This document shows, in pieces, positions 43,261-54,539 of a DNA stretch of 64,000 nucleotides. How positions within the stretch are numbered: position 1 is the stretch's first letter; every line of letters begins with the position of its first letter. Source of the DNA: Aquarana catesbeiana (taxonomy: Eukaryota; Chordata; Amphibia; Anura; Ranidae); the NCBI RefSeq assembly GCF_042186555.1, contig NC_133327.1, forward strand, positions 105,730,167-105,794,166. Reading direction: 5' to 3'. The notes below the pieces were generated by a model. It searched no databases. It had not been told where the DNA came from and was given only the letters and a program-made list of their open reading frames with translations. The translations under genes and the position numbers were made by a program.

Positions 43261-43814
43261 TTATTATTTCATTATTTTTAATCCATTTATTTACCTTTTT
43301 GTAGAAGATAAGAAAAGGAACAAGAAAAAAATACAATTTATAAAGCCAATTTGTAAAAGGAGTGTAATGTTCTGATTATATACGTGTAGAAGAAAGTAAA
43401 GGTGCAGTGAGGATACCAGTCAGAGAGTACATACATGAACATTGGTAAGGTACAGTTTATGAATAGCGAGCTGTGAAAGCAGGACTTTTTGCAAATCAAA
43501 ACGTACAAAGCTTCCTCTGTTATTCTTCACAACACAAGTCCACAATTTGCTTGACGCAAAAATAACAGAACACCAGCCAAGACTGGTATTCTGTTAAAAG
43601 CAAACAAACAAAACATAATTGGAAAAGGAAATAGGATCTCTAATCTCTCCTCTACCTTTGAAAGCAAAAGATCAAAAAATGATTTGATCTTTTGCTTTAA
43701 ATAAATATATATTTTACTTATTTACATAAACAGAGAGATGATCTAGTTTCTGTTCACCAATATGGCCAGCCACGCGAATCGCCTGATCGTTTCCCGGGCT
43801 TGCCGGAAGAAACT
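43261..43814. other. Unassigned, with one perfect hairpin
   Basis: Contains AAAGCAAAAGATCAAA (43661-43676) facing TTTGATCTTTTGCTTT (43683-43698) across six bases, a perfect 16-bp inverted repeat. The remainder is not recognised. Confidence 0.4.
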
Positions 43815-44226
43815 GTAATGCCGCATACACGCGACCAGACTTTCCGTCAGAATAGACTCCGACGGTCTTTCCGAAGGAGTTCCGATGGAGTTCCGCTGAA
43901 ACGGACTTGCCTACACACGATCACACCAAAGTCTGATCGTTTAGAACGTGATGACATACAACAGGACTAGAAAAAGGAAGCTCAATAGCCAGTAGCCAAT
44001 AATTGCCCTTGCGTCGTTTTTGGTCCGCCGGAATAGCTTACAGATGAGCGGTTTCCCGATAGGGATTGAGTGCGTCGGAAAGATTTGAAACATGTTCTAT
44101 TTCTAGGTCCGTCAGAATTTTAGAATGAAAAAGTGCGATGAGGCCCACACACGATCGAAATGTCCGACGGAATAATTCCGTCTGACCTTTTCTGCCGGAA
44201 AGTCCGGTCGTGTGTATGTGGCATAA
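43815..44226. mobile_element. PIF/Harbinger-like MITE, TGCCGCATACAC ends
   Basis: The element at 43818-44223 begins TGCCGCATACACGCGACC and ends CGGTCGTGTGTATGTGGCA, flanked by TAA on both sides (43815-43817, 44224-44226). A 3-bp TWA duplication is characteristic of PIF/Harbinger. The interior is rich in TCCGACGGA motifs. Confidence 0.82.
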
Positions 44227-44565
44227 GCCTGAAAAACACTGGTGAGCAGCGGGAGGGGAAACGATAGCTTCAGCCAAAACCTTGGTAAAAAGCACTTGCA
44301 TGATGATTTAATTTATTAAAGGAAAAAGCTGCCCAAACCTGCCTGGCCTTATGTAAAAAAAAGTAATTGTGCCCTAAACCTAAAAACTGTTTGTGCCACC
44401 CTTGGCGGCAACAGCTGCAATTAAGCATTTGCAATAACTGGGAATGAGTTTTTCACATCACTGTGGAGGAATTTTGGCCCACTCTTCTTTGCAGAATTGT
44501 TTTAATTTAGGATTTTCAAGCATGAAAGGCCTATTTAAGGTCATGCCACAGCATCTTAATTGGAT

Positions 44566-45019
44566 TTAAAACAGAGTGCCACTGAAAAGTTGAACTTCCG
44601 CTTATCCGTCTTCTCCCCCCCTCTGGTGCCACATTTGGCACCTTTCAGGGGGTTGGGAAGAACAGGTACTTGTTTTTGACAGGTACCGCTCCACACTTCC
44701 GAGAGATGGGGCCGCGGCCCCATCTCTCGGAATTTTGTCCCCATCCTCCTTCCTCCGCCGCCAGACCAATTAGAAAGCGCAGCGCGCTTCGTGCATGCAC
44801 AGTTGGGAACCGACTATGAAGCCGAAAGGCTTCACTGCTGGGTTCCCTTACAAGGAATGGTGGTGGTTGCACCCGACAGCTGATCCGAAGATCAGCTGGG
44901 GTGCTGACAGCATGGGCTCCCTGGACAGGTAAGTGTCCATATATTAAAAGTCAGCAGCTGCAGTATTTGTAGCTGCTGACTTTTAATTTTTCGTGGGGGG
45001 GGGTGGACCTCCTCTTTAA
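44566..45019. mobile_element. TTAA MITE of the 'AGTTCCACCC' family inside Tc1
   Basis: TTAA at 44566-44569 and 45016-45019 flank ends AACAGAGTGCCACTG and GGGTGGACCTCCTCT. The body aligns with 3218-3603 (both have CATTTGGCACCTTTCAGGGG and TCAGCAGCTGCAGTAT). It is younger than the Tc1 copy it interrupts. Confidence 0.9.
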
Positions 45020-45416
45020 GTCCAGACTTTGACTAGACCAGCTCAAAACCTTAATTTTGTGTATTTTTTCTTTATTTTTTAGCCATTCAGAGGTAGCTGG
45101 TGTGTTTTGGATCATTGTCCTGCTGCATAACCCAAGTGTGCTTGAGCATGAGGGCACAAACTGATGGTCAGACATTCTCCTTCAAATTTTGTAGTAGATC
45201 TCAGAATTCATGGTTCCATCCATTATGGCAAGTCATCCAGGTCCTGAAGCTGCAAAGCCTCAGGCCATCACACTACCACCGCCATGTTTGACTGTATGGT
45301 GTTCTTCTTATGTAATGCTGTGTTAGTTTTACACCAGATGTAACGGGATGCACACCTTCCAAAAAGTTCAACTTCTGTCAGTCCACAGAATATTTGCCCA
45401 AAGGTCTTGGGGATAA

Positions 45417-45749
45417 TCAAGATGTTTTTTTGTAAATGTAATACCAGCCTTTGTGTTCTTTTTGGTCAGCAGTGGCTTTCACCTTGGAACTCTCCCTTAG
45501 ATGCCATTTTGTCCAGTCTCTTTCGTGTTGTTGCATCATGAACACCGATCTTAACTGAGGCAAGTGAGGCATGCCTGGCTTTGTAACCCTTCTAGACTGA
45601 TACATGTCAATTACTTTGTGTCTGGTGTATTCTTTAATTTCTTTAGAACAATGTGTTGCTCTTTTAAATCGTTTAGCGTGCTTCACTTTGTCAGACATTA
45701 GATTTCTTGATTCAACAGGTCTGGCAGTAATCAGGCCTGGGTGTGGCAA
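45417..45749 (-). pseudogene. Tc1-like transposase N-terminal relic (fourth family)
   Basis: The minus-strand frame includes KEIKEYTRHKVIDMYQS, matching the first helix-turn-helix region (usually KEIQE..RKKVIEIYQSG). Deletions join it to a segment of the linker and DDE domain with only weak identity. The catalytic region around 45020-45400 can be read only in pieces. Confidence 0.7.
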
Positions 45750-46061
45750 GTGAAATTTAACTCAGCTTTCCAAAAAATGTGGTTAATCACAGTTCGTTTA
45801 TGATTTAGCAAGGAGCGGTGCAATTACTTTTTCACATAGGGCCAGGCAGGTTTGGACAGCTTTTTTCCCTTAATAAATTAAATTATAATTTAGAAACTGC
45901 ATTTTGTATTTACTCGGGTTATCTTTGCGTAATAGTACAATTGTTTGACGATCTAAATCATTTAAGTGTGACAAATATGCAAAGAAAAGTAAAAAATCAG
46001 AAAAATACTTTTTCACAGCACTTTAGTTGTATTGCTGCTTATGCGTTTAATCAAATAAGCC

Positions 46062-46437
46062 TTATGCCCTGTACACACGGTCGGATTTTCCGACGGAAAA
46101 TGTGTGATAGGACCTTGTTGTCAGAAATTCCGACCGTGTGTGGGCTCCATCACACATTTTCCAACACACAAAGTTTGAGAGCTTGCTATAAAATTTTCCG
46201 ACAACAAAATCCGTTGTCGGAAATTCCGATCGTGTGTACACAAATCCGAAGCACAAAGTGCCACGCATGCTCAGAATAAATTAAGAGACGAAAGCTATTG
46301 GCTACTGCCCCATTTATAGAATGATCGGATTTTCCAACAACTGCAAGACAAGTTTGAGCCAACATCCGTCTGAAAAAATCCATGGATTTTGTTGTCGGAA
46401 TGTCCGATCAATGTCCGGCAGTGTGTACGGGGCATTA
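46062..46437. mobile_element. PIF/Harbinger-like MITE, TGCCCTGTACACAC ends
   Basis: The element at 46065-46434 has ends TGCCCTGTACACACGGTCGG and GTGTGTACGGGGCA, flanked by TTA (46062-46064, 46435-46437). It has internal inverted TTGTCGGAAATTCCGA motifs. Distinct from, but related in ends to, 43815-44226. Confidence 0.85.
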
Positions 46438-46489
46438 GAATGTGGCTCCCATGCTTGAGCTAAAGGCGGATTCCAGACAAACAGTTAAA

Positions 46490-46804
46490 GTGGTTGTAAA
46501 GCCTTAAGGTTTTTAACCTTAATGCATTCTATGCAGCTGCCCCCCAGACCCCCCCCTTCATTTTTTCATTTTCTTACCTGAGCCCGAACCGATTAATCGA
46601 TGTGCACGAGCACAGCAGTACAGCCCCCATTGCTCTCCTCATGGGACAGATTGATAGCAGCTGTCAATCAAAAGCTGTGACATGGGAGCTGAGCGAGTCC
46701 CGCTGACTGTGTCAATGGACATTTGGCACTCTATACTGCACTTATTCCAAACCTAGACTGCACGTATACCAACCCCATGCCGCATTATTTCTAATTTCAA
46801 AAAA
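46490..46804. mobile_element. TTAA-class MITE left part (AGTGGTTGTAAAGCC end)
   Basis: TTAA-AGTGGTTGTAAAGCC begins at about 46485. The body (CTTACCTGAGCCCGAACCG) matches the 42.3-kb MITE. The right end is not found because the foldback at 46805 follows. Confidence 0.5.
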
Positions 46805-47391
46805 GACTTGTATTCTTCGCAGGCTGACAGTCAAGAGAGAGGCACGCTACCCAGGGACATTAATATTTCTACCTCTGCTCCCTTCTTTGATGTGAATCTC
46901 CTCTGCCACTGCTAAAGCAGAACTCCAGCCAAAGCATTTTTTCTAGATTTTCCTGGAATTTAAGATCCACTGCCAGGTTTTATTTTATTTTGTAACTGTT
47001 GACTTGATAAAAGGTCCCTGAAACATTTTTGGATTCTATGAGAGCGATTTACTAAAGGGGAACAGACTGTTCTCTTTGCAAGTCCAATTGCGCTCTGTAA
47101 GGTAATGATCATCAGATTCTAGTGAATGATGTGAAGCTCTACTGACTTCCATCGTCTGATCATGTGCAAGCGAAATAACTATTTTTTATTTCTTTTTTAC
47201 TTGTATGTAATTTGGATATTTTTTGCAAAGTGAAGCTTCACATTTTTACATCACATTTACTAAGCCCTGGGGAAAATTCCTTTTCAGAGTGAAACGTCAC
47301 TTAAAGTGAACGTTGTATTTGCCTTTAGTAAATCATGCCCATTAAATCCAACAAAGTTTTAAAGACCTATTATTAAGCTAACAGATACAAA

Positions 47392-47590
47392 ATACAATAA
47401 AAAACCTTGCAGTGGATCTGATATTCTAGCAAAAAATACCCAATTACATACAAGTAAAACAAAAATAGTTATTTTGCTTGCACATAATCAATACAATAAA
47501 AAACCTTGCAGTGGATCTGATATTCTAGCAAAAAAATACCCAATTACATACAAGTAAAACAAAAATAGTTATTTTGCTTGCACATAATCA
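47392..47590. repeat. Recent 99/100-bp tandem duplication
   Basis: Unit 1 (47392-47490) and unit 2 (47491-47590) both start ATACAATAAAAAACC and differ only by one A in a homopolymer. The near-identity against a diverged background implies a very recent event or an assembly artefact. Confidence 0.95.
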
Positions 47591-47785
47591 AATGACGGAA
47601 GTCAGCAGAGCTTCACCTCATTCACGAAGATCTGGTGATCATTACATTACATTAGTGCAACTGCACCTGCAAAGTGAACAGCCTGTTTGCCTTTAGTAAA
47701 TCATCCCCGTAGAATCCAACAAAGTTTCAGGGACCTTTTATCAAGCTAACAGATAGAAAATGAAATAAAAACGTGACAGCAGATC

Positions 47786-48891
47786 TTAACCAGTTGCAGC
47801 CAAATCACATACGCGGTACGTCATTTGACTTCAAGTGTTTGTGTGGGGGTAATGCTTGCAGCTGCAGGTATCAACCCGGTACCCTTTTTTAGAGCCGACT
47901 GCTCTCATGTAATAGCAATGGGAACAGCTAACTAGATGTCCTGCCCCCTTTTCAGGCTCTCCCGCCCACTGGGAGACCCGAGCTACTAGCCGGCACGTCA
48001 GCTGGCTAGTCGGAGACCCATACAAAGCCAAAATCGGCTTTGAACGAGTCTCGACTATGGTAACCGAAACCGATGACATGACATCACTTCTGGTTTATTT
48101 CATTCCTGGATGTCAACGGCGCCATTTTTTGAAAATCTATTGTATTCAAAAACTCATATCTTGGCGTTTTGAATGATTTCAAAGAGTACCAAAGAGTACA
48201 AATTTTAAAGAGTACATGTCACACGCCTATTGCTGTCAAAAGGATGTTTACATTCCTTGTGACAGCAATAAAAGTGATCAACATTTTTTTTTAAAGCAAC
48301 AATATAAAAATAAAAAAATGTAATTAATTAATAATTGAAAAACAAATTTACAGGGCCCCCGTCCCCCATGCTAGCGCTTAAAGGCCCCGCGCGCACGCAA
48401 ACAGTGATCGTCCCACACATGTGAGGTATTGCCGCGAACGTTGAATCATGGGTAGAAATTCTAGCACCTCCTCTGTAAATCTAAAGTGGTAACCTATAAA
48501 GGCTTTTAAAGTGTCACCTATGAATAAAAAGATTTACGTAGTTTGTCGCCATTGCGCAGGTGTGTGCAATTTTAAAGTGTGACATGTTTGGTATCTATTT
48601 ACTCAGTATGACATCATCTTTTATATTTTACAAAAAAATTGGGTTATGTATTTTGTTTTTTGTTTTTAAAAACCTGTATTTTTTCCCAAAAATTGTGTTT
48701 GACAAAAACGCTGAGCAAATACTGCATGACATAAAAAATTGCAAAATCCACCAATTTATTCTCTAGGGCCTCTGCTTTAAAAAAATATATATATAATGTT
48801 TGGAGGTTCTAAGTAATTTTCTAGCAAAAAAATACTGATTGTTACATGCGAACAAAAAGTGCCAGAAAATGCCTGGTCTTCAAGTGGTTGA
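47786..48891. mobile_element. TTAA-class 'CCAGTTGC' element, copy 5
   Basis: TTAA-CCAGTTGCAGCC at 47786 and CCTGGTCTTCAAGTGG-TTGA at 48888-48891 (TTGA from TTAA). The flanks rejoin the foldback arm, which carries TTTAAGATC at the same place on the other side. A frame at 48560-48766 is incidental. Confidence 0.78.
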
Positions 48892-49015
48892 AAATCTATA
48901 AAAAATGCTTTGACTGGAGTTCTACTTTAGCAGTGGCAGAGGGGCAATGGTAGAAATAGTAATATCCCGGGGTAGCTTGCATCTCTCTTGACTGCCAGCC
49001 TATGAAGAATAAAAG

Positions 49016-49640
49016 GCTGCATTTGAGCTCTACACACCTAGTGATGCACCTTTTATGAATCCTGGTATCTACTCTATTTAATTTACTTTTATAATAACAG
49101 TTTTCATTCTCTCACAGCCAGAAATTAGAACATGTCCAGCTAAGGCAAGGAGTTAATGCCCGAATGACATGGTAATAATGCAATACATTTGTGTTGGACA
49201 AGACAGCCTGCCATTTTCCAAGTTCCTAAATCAAAACATGGAGAAAACAAATACCTTTCTGGCAGATAGCAAACCTGAATGTGAATTACCCTTCTTATGA
49301 TTCTCTGCTCTTATCTACAAAGGAGACATGCAGTGCTATTGCATGTAGCACGCAGTCATTCCTTATGCCTCTGAGTTCCATATCATTCAAGCGCAAGGTA
49401 ATAATCTAAAAGAAAATGTATTGTTTATTTCCATGCTTTCATCCTAATCTATCTACATTCACAGACTCTGCAATGGAAAAGTGTGAAATTTTATGGCGCA
49501 TAAAAAATGACTCGTAGCTTCATGAATTATAGAATTTAATATCCAGATTGTTTGCTTTCTTATGTATGCATATGAAATTAAATTAATTTGTTACCTTTTG
49601 AACATTGTTTTACATGAATACATTAAAGGGATCATAAAAT
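49016..49640. other. Candidate conserved non-coding element
   Basis: From about 49090 to 49640 no repeat signature is visible. It has HOX/CDX-type motifs (TTTTATGGCGCATAAAAAATG, CATGAATTATAG, AAATTAAATTAATTTG). Possible enhancer; not testable here. Confidence 0.28.
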
Positions 49641-50439
49641 GGGATTTTTCTTACATTTTTTATTGATCAACCCAAATAGGAAATAAGTGTATTGCTCTCA
49701 TTTTCTTGCAGGCCTGAGGCAGCACTAATACACTGTCTCCTAATGCCCATGCTAAATCCTACCTACCATTGTTATACCCATATATTGCAAGATTCTTCAT
49801 TCATAGAATTATGAACAGAAATATTTCATCCATGTACTGCTTTCTTAGAGACCACATTGCAGTTTGGCAGTTGAGAGAGCAGGAGATTAGGCAACTTCGT
49901 CTTATGCTATCCCCAGAAGGCACATCTTTGTTACGACCCTCATCACCCCCGGGGAAATATTTTTTCACATTATGGGTGCACCATTTAAGAAACAATGGAT
50001 TGATAAGGGTGTCTGTATTCCATACCATTAAAGTCATGTGCTGGCATACACTGCAAGAACACTTTTAGATAATCTAATACTGATTTCGTTTTGCCTGTAG
50101 ATAGACACACTGGGCCCCAGATGGTAGCCAAGCTGTGACTTTTACTTGGCCACTGTATAAAATATCTCCTTCAGAAAATAGTTCTCTGCACAGAAACTTA
50201 GTGGCACTGATACTGCCACATTTCAACAGCAAGTAAAATCTGAAAACTTGTCCTCCAGGTAATGGGAGGGGGGTATGAATGGTGAGGACAACATTACCGC
50301 ACAGATGAGTCAAAAACATGGTCCACTTTTCATTTATAATAGACAGAGCATAACTAGTAGAGGTGTTTGACATTAGACAGGAGGACTTATTTGGTACTGC
50401 CAAAGACATAAATACAAAAGTACTTATGCTGCTCTCAGT
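49641..50439. other. Unassigned stretch
   Basis: Frames at 49769-50068 (+) and 49801-50037 (-) overlap and neither matches a family I know. TTAAAGGGATCATAAAATGG near 49624 may be a MITE end. Confidence 0.35.
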
Positions 50440-51600
50440 AAATTAATCAACATTATTGTGGTGTATCTGGATTTTGCAAAAGCATTTCATACAGTTCCCC
50501 ATAAACGTTTACTGTACAAAGTAAGGTCCATTAGCATGGACCATAGGATTGATTGAAAACTGGCTACAGGGGCAAGTTCAGAGGGTAGTGATAAATGGGG
50601 AGTACTCGGAATGGTCCAGGGTGAAAAGTGGGGTCCCCCATGGTTCTGTGCCGAGACCAATCTTGTTTAATTTATTCATAAACGACCTGGAGGATGGGGT
50701 AAACAGCTCAATCTCTGTATTTGCAGATGATACTAAGCTAAGCAGGGCAATAACTTCTTCGCAGGATGTGGAAACCTTGCAAGAAGATCTGAACAAATTA
50801 ATGGGGTGGTTTAATGTAGACAATTGTAAAATAATGCATTTGGGTGGCAAAAATATGAATGCAATCTACTCATTGGGGAGAGAACTTCTGGGGGAATCAA
50901 GGATGAAAGAGGACCTGGGGGTCCTAGTAGATGATAGGCTCAGCAATGGCATGCAATGCCAAGCTGCTGCAAGCAAAGCAAACAGAATATTGGCATGCAT
51001 TAAAAAAGGAATTAACTCCAGAGATAAAACGATAATTCTCCCACTCTACAAGACTCTTGTCCGGCCGCACCTGGAGAATGCTGTCCAGTTCTGGGTACCA
51101 GTCCTCAGGAAGGATGTGTGTCCAGAAGGACACACAGAAGGGCAACAAAACTAATAAAGGGACAGAGAACCTTAGATATAAGTAAAGGTTACGAGCACTG
51201 AACTTGTTCTCTCTGGAGAGGAGACGCTTGAGAGGGAATATGATTTCAATATACAAATAACGTACTGATGACCCCACAATAAGGATAAAACTTTTCCACA
51301 AATAAAAAATGAATTAATAATAATTCATAAAATTAGAAGAAAAGCGGTTGAACCTTAAACTGCGTAAAGGGTTCTATACTGTAAGAACAGTAGGGATGTG
51401 GAATTCCCTTCCACAGGCGGTGGTTTCAGGGGGAGCATAGATAGTTCCAAAAAACTATTAGATAAGCACCTGAACGACCGCAACATACAGGGATATACAA
51501 TGTAATACTGACATAAAATCACACACATAGGTTGGACTTGATGGACATGTGTCTTTTTTCAACCTCGCCTACTATGTAACTATGTAACATGAAAATTAGT
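50440..51600 (+). mobile_element. CR1-like LINE, 3' half with intact 3' tail
   Basis: The sequence opens with VVYLDFAKAFHTVPHKRLLYK (split by frameshifts), then reverse transcriptase, then the C-terminal domain (LSLERRRLRG, WNSLPQAVV). It ends with the non-coding GGTTGGACTTGATGGACATG, TTTTTTCAACC and ACTATGTAACTATGTAAC. The octamer-like repeat is the LINE tail. 5'-truncated. Confidence 0.9.
50549..51154 (+). pseudogene. LINE reverse transcriptase, C-terminal half
   Basis: The 201-codon frame contains VKSGVPHGSVPRPILFNLFINDL (normally GVPQGSVLGP) and SISVFADDTKLSR with the catalytic FADD pair intact, then KTLVRPHLENAVQFWVP. GVPQGS is altered to GVPHGS and the frame stops before the usual end; the rest is readable with frameshifts to about 51480. 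It lacks the first catalytic region and endonuclease, so it is not autonomous. Confidence 0.92.
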
Positions 51601-51725
51601 CATTTTTAATGCTCAAACAAATTCACGTAACAATAAAAAATAAAAAAAGTAAATAAAAATAAAATAAAGTAAAACCATAAATATATTAAATACATTCAAT
51701 CAACAAAAGGTGTTGTGAATAATGC

Positions 51726-52533
51726 TTAAAGAGGAACTGCAGTCTGCTCACATAATTTGTAATAAAAAACATCTTTGAAATTCTGAAGCTTCCCTCCAAC
51801 CACTTTGCATATTATTTTATATATACTGTGATTCTGTACTTGCCAAATATGCTGCTCATATCTCCCTCCACTAAGTCTGGCTGCATACATTGGGGGCAGC
51901 TGTGGGCAGGTGAAACTGCTGCCTGTTAACTTCCTGGATTTACACAGACACACAGAGCACACCTCCAGCTCTACAGCCCTGCAGCTCTCATTGGTCCTCT
52001 TATGACTTATCCCCCCTCCCCTCCTGGCAAACTCCCACCAGAGCTTAGGCTAATGACCAGACAAGAAACAGGAAGTGGGCTGTATAAGGTATTTACTGGC
52101 AGGAAAAAAATGTTTTACTATCCAAAGTTAAAACAATTAGGGCAGAAGATTTAAAAAGTGCGATTGAATTGTGTTGTCGGAAATTCCGATCATGTGTGGG
52201 CTCCATCTGACTTTTTCCATCGGAATTTCCGACACACAAAGTTTGAGAGCAGGCTATAAAATTTTCCGACAACAAAATCCGATCGGTTAAATTCCGATCG
52301 TGTATACACTAATCCGAAGCACAAAGTGCCATGCATGCTCAGAAAAAATTAAGAGAAGAAAGCTATTGGCTACTGCCCCGTTTATAGTCCCAACGTACGT
52401 GTTTTACGTCACTGCGTTCAGAACGATCAGATTTTCCGATAACTTTGTGCGACCGTGTGTATGCAAGACAAGTTTGAGCCAAAATATTTACATTCTTGGC
52501 TGTAAATAATAGCAGGGTTTAGCTCCACTTTAA
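51726..52533. mobile_element. TTAA MITE 'GGAACTGCAG' family, copy 2, with a Harbinger-like insert
   Basis: TTAA-AGAGGAACTGCAGTCTGC at 51726 and GGGTTTAGCTCCACT-TTAA at 52530-52533. The first 420 bp align with 37972-38380; the remaining right part is separated by a Harbinger-type segment at about 52166-52495. Confidence 0.72.
52166..52495. mobile_element. Harbinger-like MITE fragment (TTGTCGGAAATTCCGA family)
   Basis: Shares GGGCTCCATCTGAC, CAACAAAATCCGAT and GAAGAAAGCTATTGGCTACTG with 46065-46434. Terminal TGCCC motifs are absent, so it is truncated at both ends. It retains the TACGTGTTTTACGTCACTGC piece that the 46-kb copy has lost. Confidence 0.7.
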
Positions 52534-53284
52534 TCTGGATTACACGTCTGATTGGATTACACATTTATATGTGGGTGTTGAAGGTCCCCTCCCCTGTTTT
52601 GGATTGTTGTTCCTGTTATAGTATATAGATAGCCTTTTTTCAAACCCCTTGCATCCAAAATTTGCACATCATTGTGCTTAAAATAATGTCCCTTCCCCTT
52701 AAGATGTAAGATGACTGCCAAATCCTAACCTGAAGAAATTGCCCTCCTACATTAGGTCATGCATTTGTTGAGTGGCTGTTTTTATTTTTTATTTTTTTCT
52801 TACCATTGGAAATGTCCTTGTATTCCTTAAAGGAGAAGTCCATTTAAGTCGACTAAAATCTCCAGTACATTTTAGTCTACTAAAATTGAATGGGTTTAGT
52901 TAAATTTTAATGCATTATTTAGGCATTTCTTTAGAATTGCCAAACTCATATATACTCCTGCAGTAAAAACCTAACAAAATGTTTATTATTTATGGTATTA
53001 AGGTTTGAATATGCACTACAGACACAGATTTAGTCATTGCGATATATAGCGTCTTTATAAATAAAACCACGTTTCATGAACAAACAAAAATATTGCTTTT
53101 TGACCAGCAGAAGTACAAGTTGAAAATATAAAAACCCAAAAAACTGTAAACTCTATTGACTGTAATGCCATTGCACATATTACCTGAATATATTACCAAC
53201 ATTAAATATAAAAAGTCTTTTTTTTATTTTCTTTTTCTTTTAGCAACTTAGTAGATGCCCCCTACATAATCTTATATGGTAGTG
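52534..53284. other. Unassigned stretch
   Basis: AAGTCGACTAAAATCTCC near 52848 echoes the TAGTCGAC motif of the next element. Otherwise unrecognised. Confidence 0.35.
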
Positions 53285-53466
53285 CAGTGTTAATTTTGGT
53301 GTCAAATTTCAGTTTAGTTTCAGTCATAGTCTTTTGACTAAAATGCCATTTTAGTTTTAGTGGTATTTTAGTCATCTCAATTGTTTTAGGTTTAGTCGTA
53401 TTTTAGTCGACTCAATTAGTATTAATTTAGTCGACAGAAATATTTTAGTCGACGAAATTAACACTG
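53285..53466. mobile_element. MITE with CAGTGTTAATTT ends and TAGTCGAC repeats
   Basis: The left end CAGTGTTAATTTTGG and right end GAAATTAACACTG are inverse. The interior repeats TTTTAGTCGAC-like units. CAGTG termini suggest hAT, but the flanking 8-mers (TGGTAGTG, CTGAGCAT) do not match. Confidence 0.65.
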
Positions 53467-54028
53467 CTGAGCATGTGTAGAGCTGCCACCACAACTGGAA
53501 AATCCCTAGTTGAACTGGGAACCTGAATAGAAGGTGGATCACCCAGCATGTAATACAGCATTTTTTGTAGTTTTTTTATGATGTAGGTTTAGTGATACTT
53601 TAAATGTTGAAGTCACTCCCCACCTTGATCTGTAACACATTCCAGAAAAGATCATTTATCATTCTGTATTATCCTTGTGTAAACTTGGTGTTTTTAACCA
53701 TCGAATATATGTGTTCACTAAAACCTTATAGTTCAGATGATTTGACCCAGAACCAATGACTGGGTGTGTTGTTCTCTTGTTACACTGGTGACTGCAATGC
53801 CCAGTCATGTTTTTGTTCTAGAAATTGTTCTTGTACTCGAAATGTGTGCCTCTGAAACAAAGTTCCATTATTTACCATACTACATGTAATTTGAATTAAG
53901 CTGTAAAGGATTTTAGAATTTTCAGATGTTTTCCTATGGTCTCATGAGCCTCTGCAGTTAGTATACAAGTGAACAAGGATGTGACATTGTAAGGTACTAC
54001 TCCATTATCAATTATGATTACTACGACT
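53467..54028. other. Unassigned stretch
   Basis: No signature recognised. Confidence 0.4.
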
Positions 54029-54200
54029 GGGGTTGATTTACTAAAATTGGAGAGTGCAAAATCTGGTGCAGCTCTTCATAGAAACCGATCGGCTTTCGGG
54101 TTTTCTTTGTCAAAGCTTGAACCAGCTGAAGTTAAATGCTGATTGGCTACCATGCACAGCTGCACCAGATTTTGCACGCTCCATTTTTAATAAATTAACC
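54029..54200. repeat. Palindromic 'TTTACTAAA' MITE
   Basis: GGGGTTGATTTACTAAAATTGG starts the left arm (GGGGTTGATTTACTAAAAT). The right arm is TGCACCAGATTTTGCACGC, then AATAAATTAACC. Same foldback as at 16473 and 35331. Confidence 0.82.
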
Positions 54201-54539
54201 ACACTGTGTCTTGTGGGGTCAAGCTGGAAGGAGGTAGTTTGATGCTGGCTATGACAGCCCAGATTTTTAGAGTTGCTCAGCTTTGCCTCCCAATATAAAG
54301 TGCTTATGAATGTCACCCACATAAAAAGCAATTTTGACATCTTTACCCCAGCAATTTAACAACAGCTCACACTTTCAGCCATGTAACTGAAACAATTAAC
54401 ACTAGTCTACAACTTTATGGCACCATGGTGTTTGCGTTATTTAAATTAGAACAGTGGTTTTTATAAGCTTTCACATCTCCTATCATGTTCTTGCATGTTC
54501 AACACTTGTCTTGACACTTTTTATGACACCAAAGTGATT

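Larger units (their letters stand above)
44309..46025 (-). mobile_element. Tc1-like transposon, fourth family, split by a TTAA MITE
   Basis: Long inverted terminal regions (44309-44390 and 45820-45910) contain TTTATTAAAGGAAAAAGC and CCTGCCTGGCCTTATG, a very common vertebrate Tc1-like family. The right outer end (TACTTTTTCACAGCACT) is present near 46020; the left outer end is missing. A MITE sits in the transposase region at 44566-45019; joining its flanks restores GGATTTAAGTCCAGAC. Confidence 0.88.
46805..49015. repeat. 2.2-kb foldback element
   Basis: The outer arms (46805-46960 and 48893-49015) are inverse copies (GTATTCTTCGCAGGCTGACAG against CTGCCAGCCTATGAAGAAT; GCAGAACTCCAGCCAAAGC against GCTTTGACTGGAGTTC). 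The pairing continues inward: 46970-47225 pairs with 47500-47785 (TTTACTAAA, ACTTCCAT, ACTTGTATGTAATT). The centre is near 47300-47400. A tandem duplication and a TTAA element are embedded in the right arm. Confidence 0.85.

Noticed and set aside
49769..50068. 99-codon frame as a possible exon
   Set aside because: No acceptor or donor of quality at its edges, an equally open antisense frame, and no recognised family.
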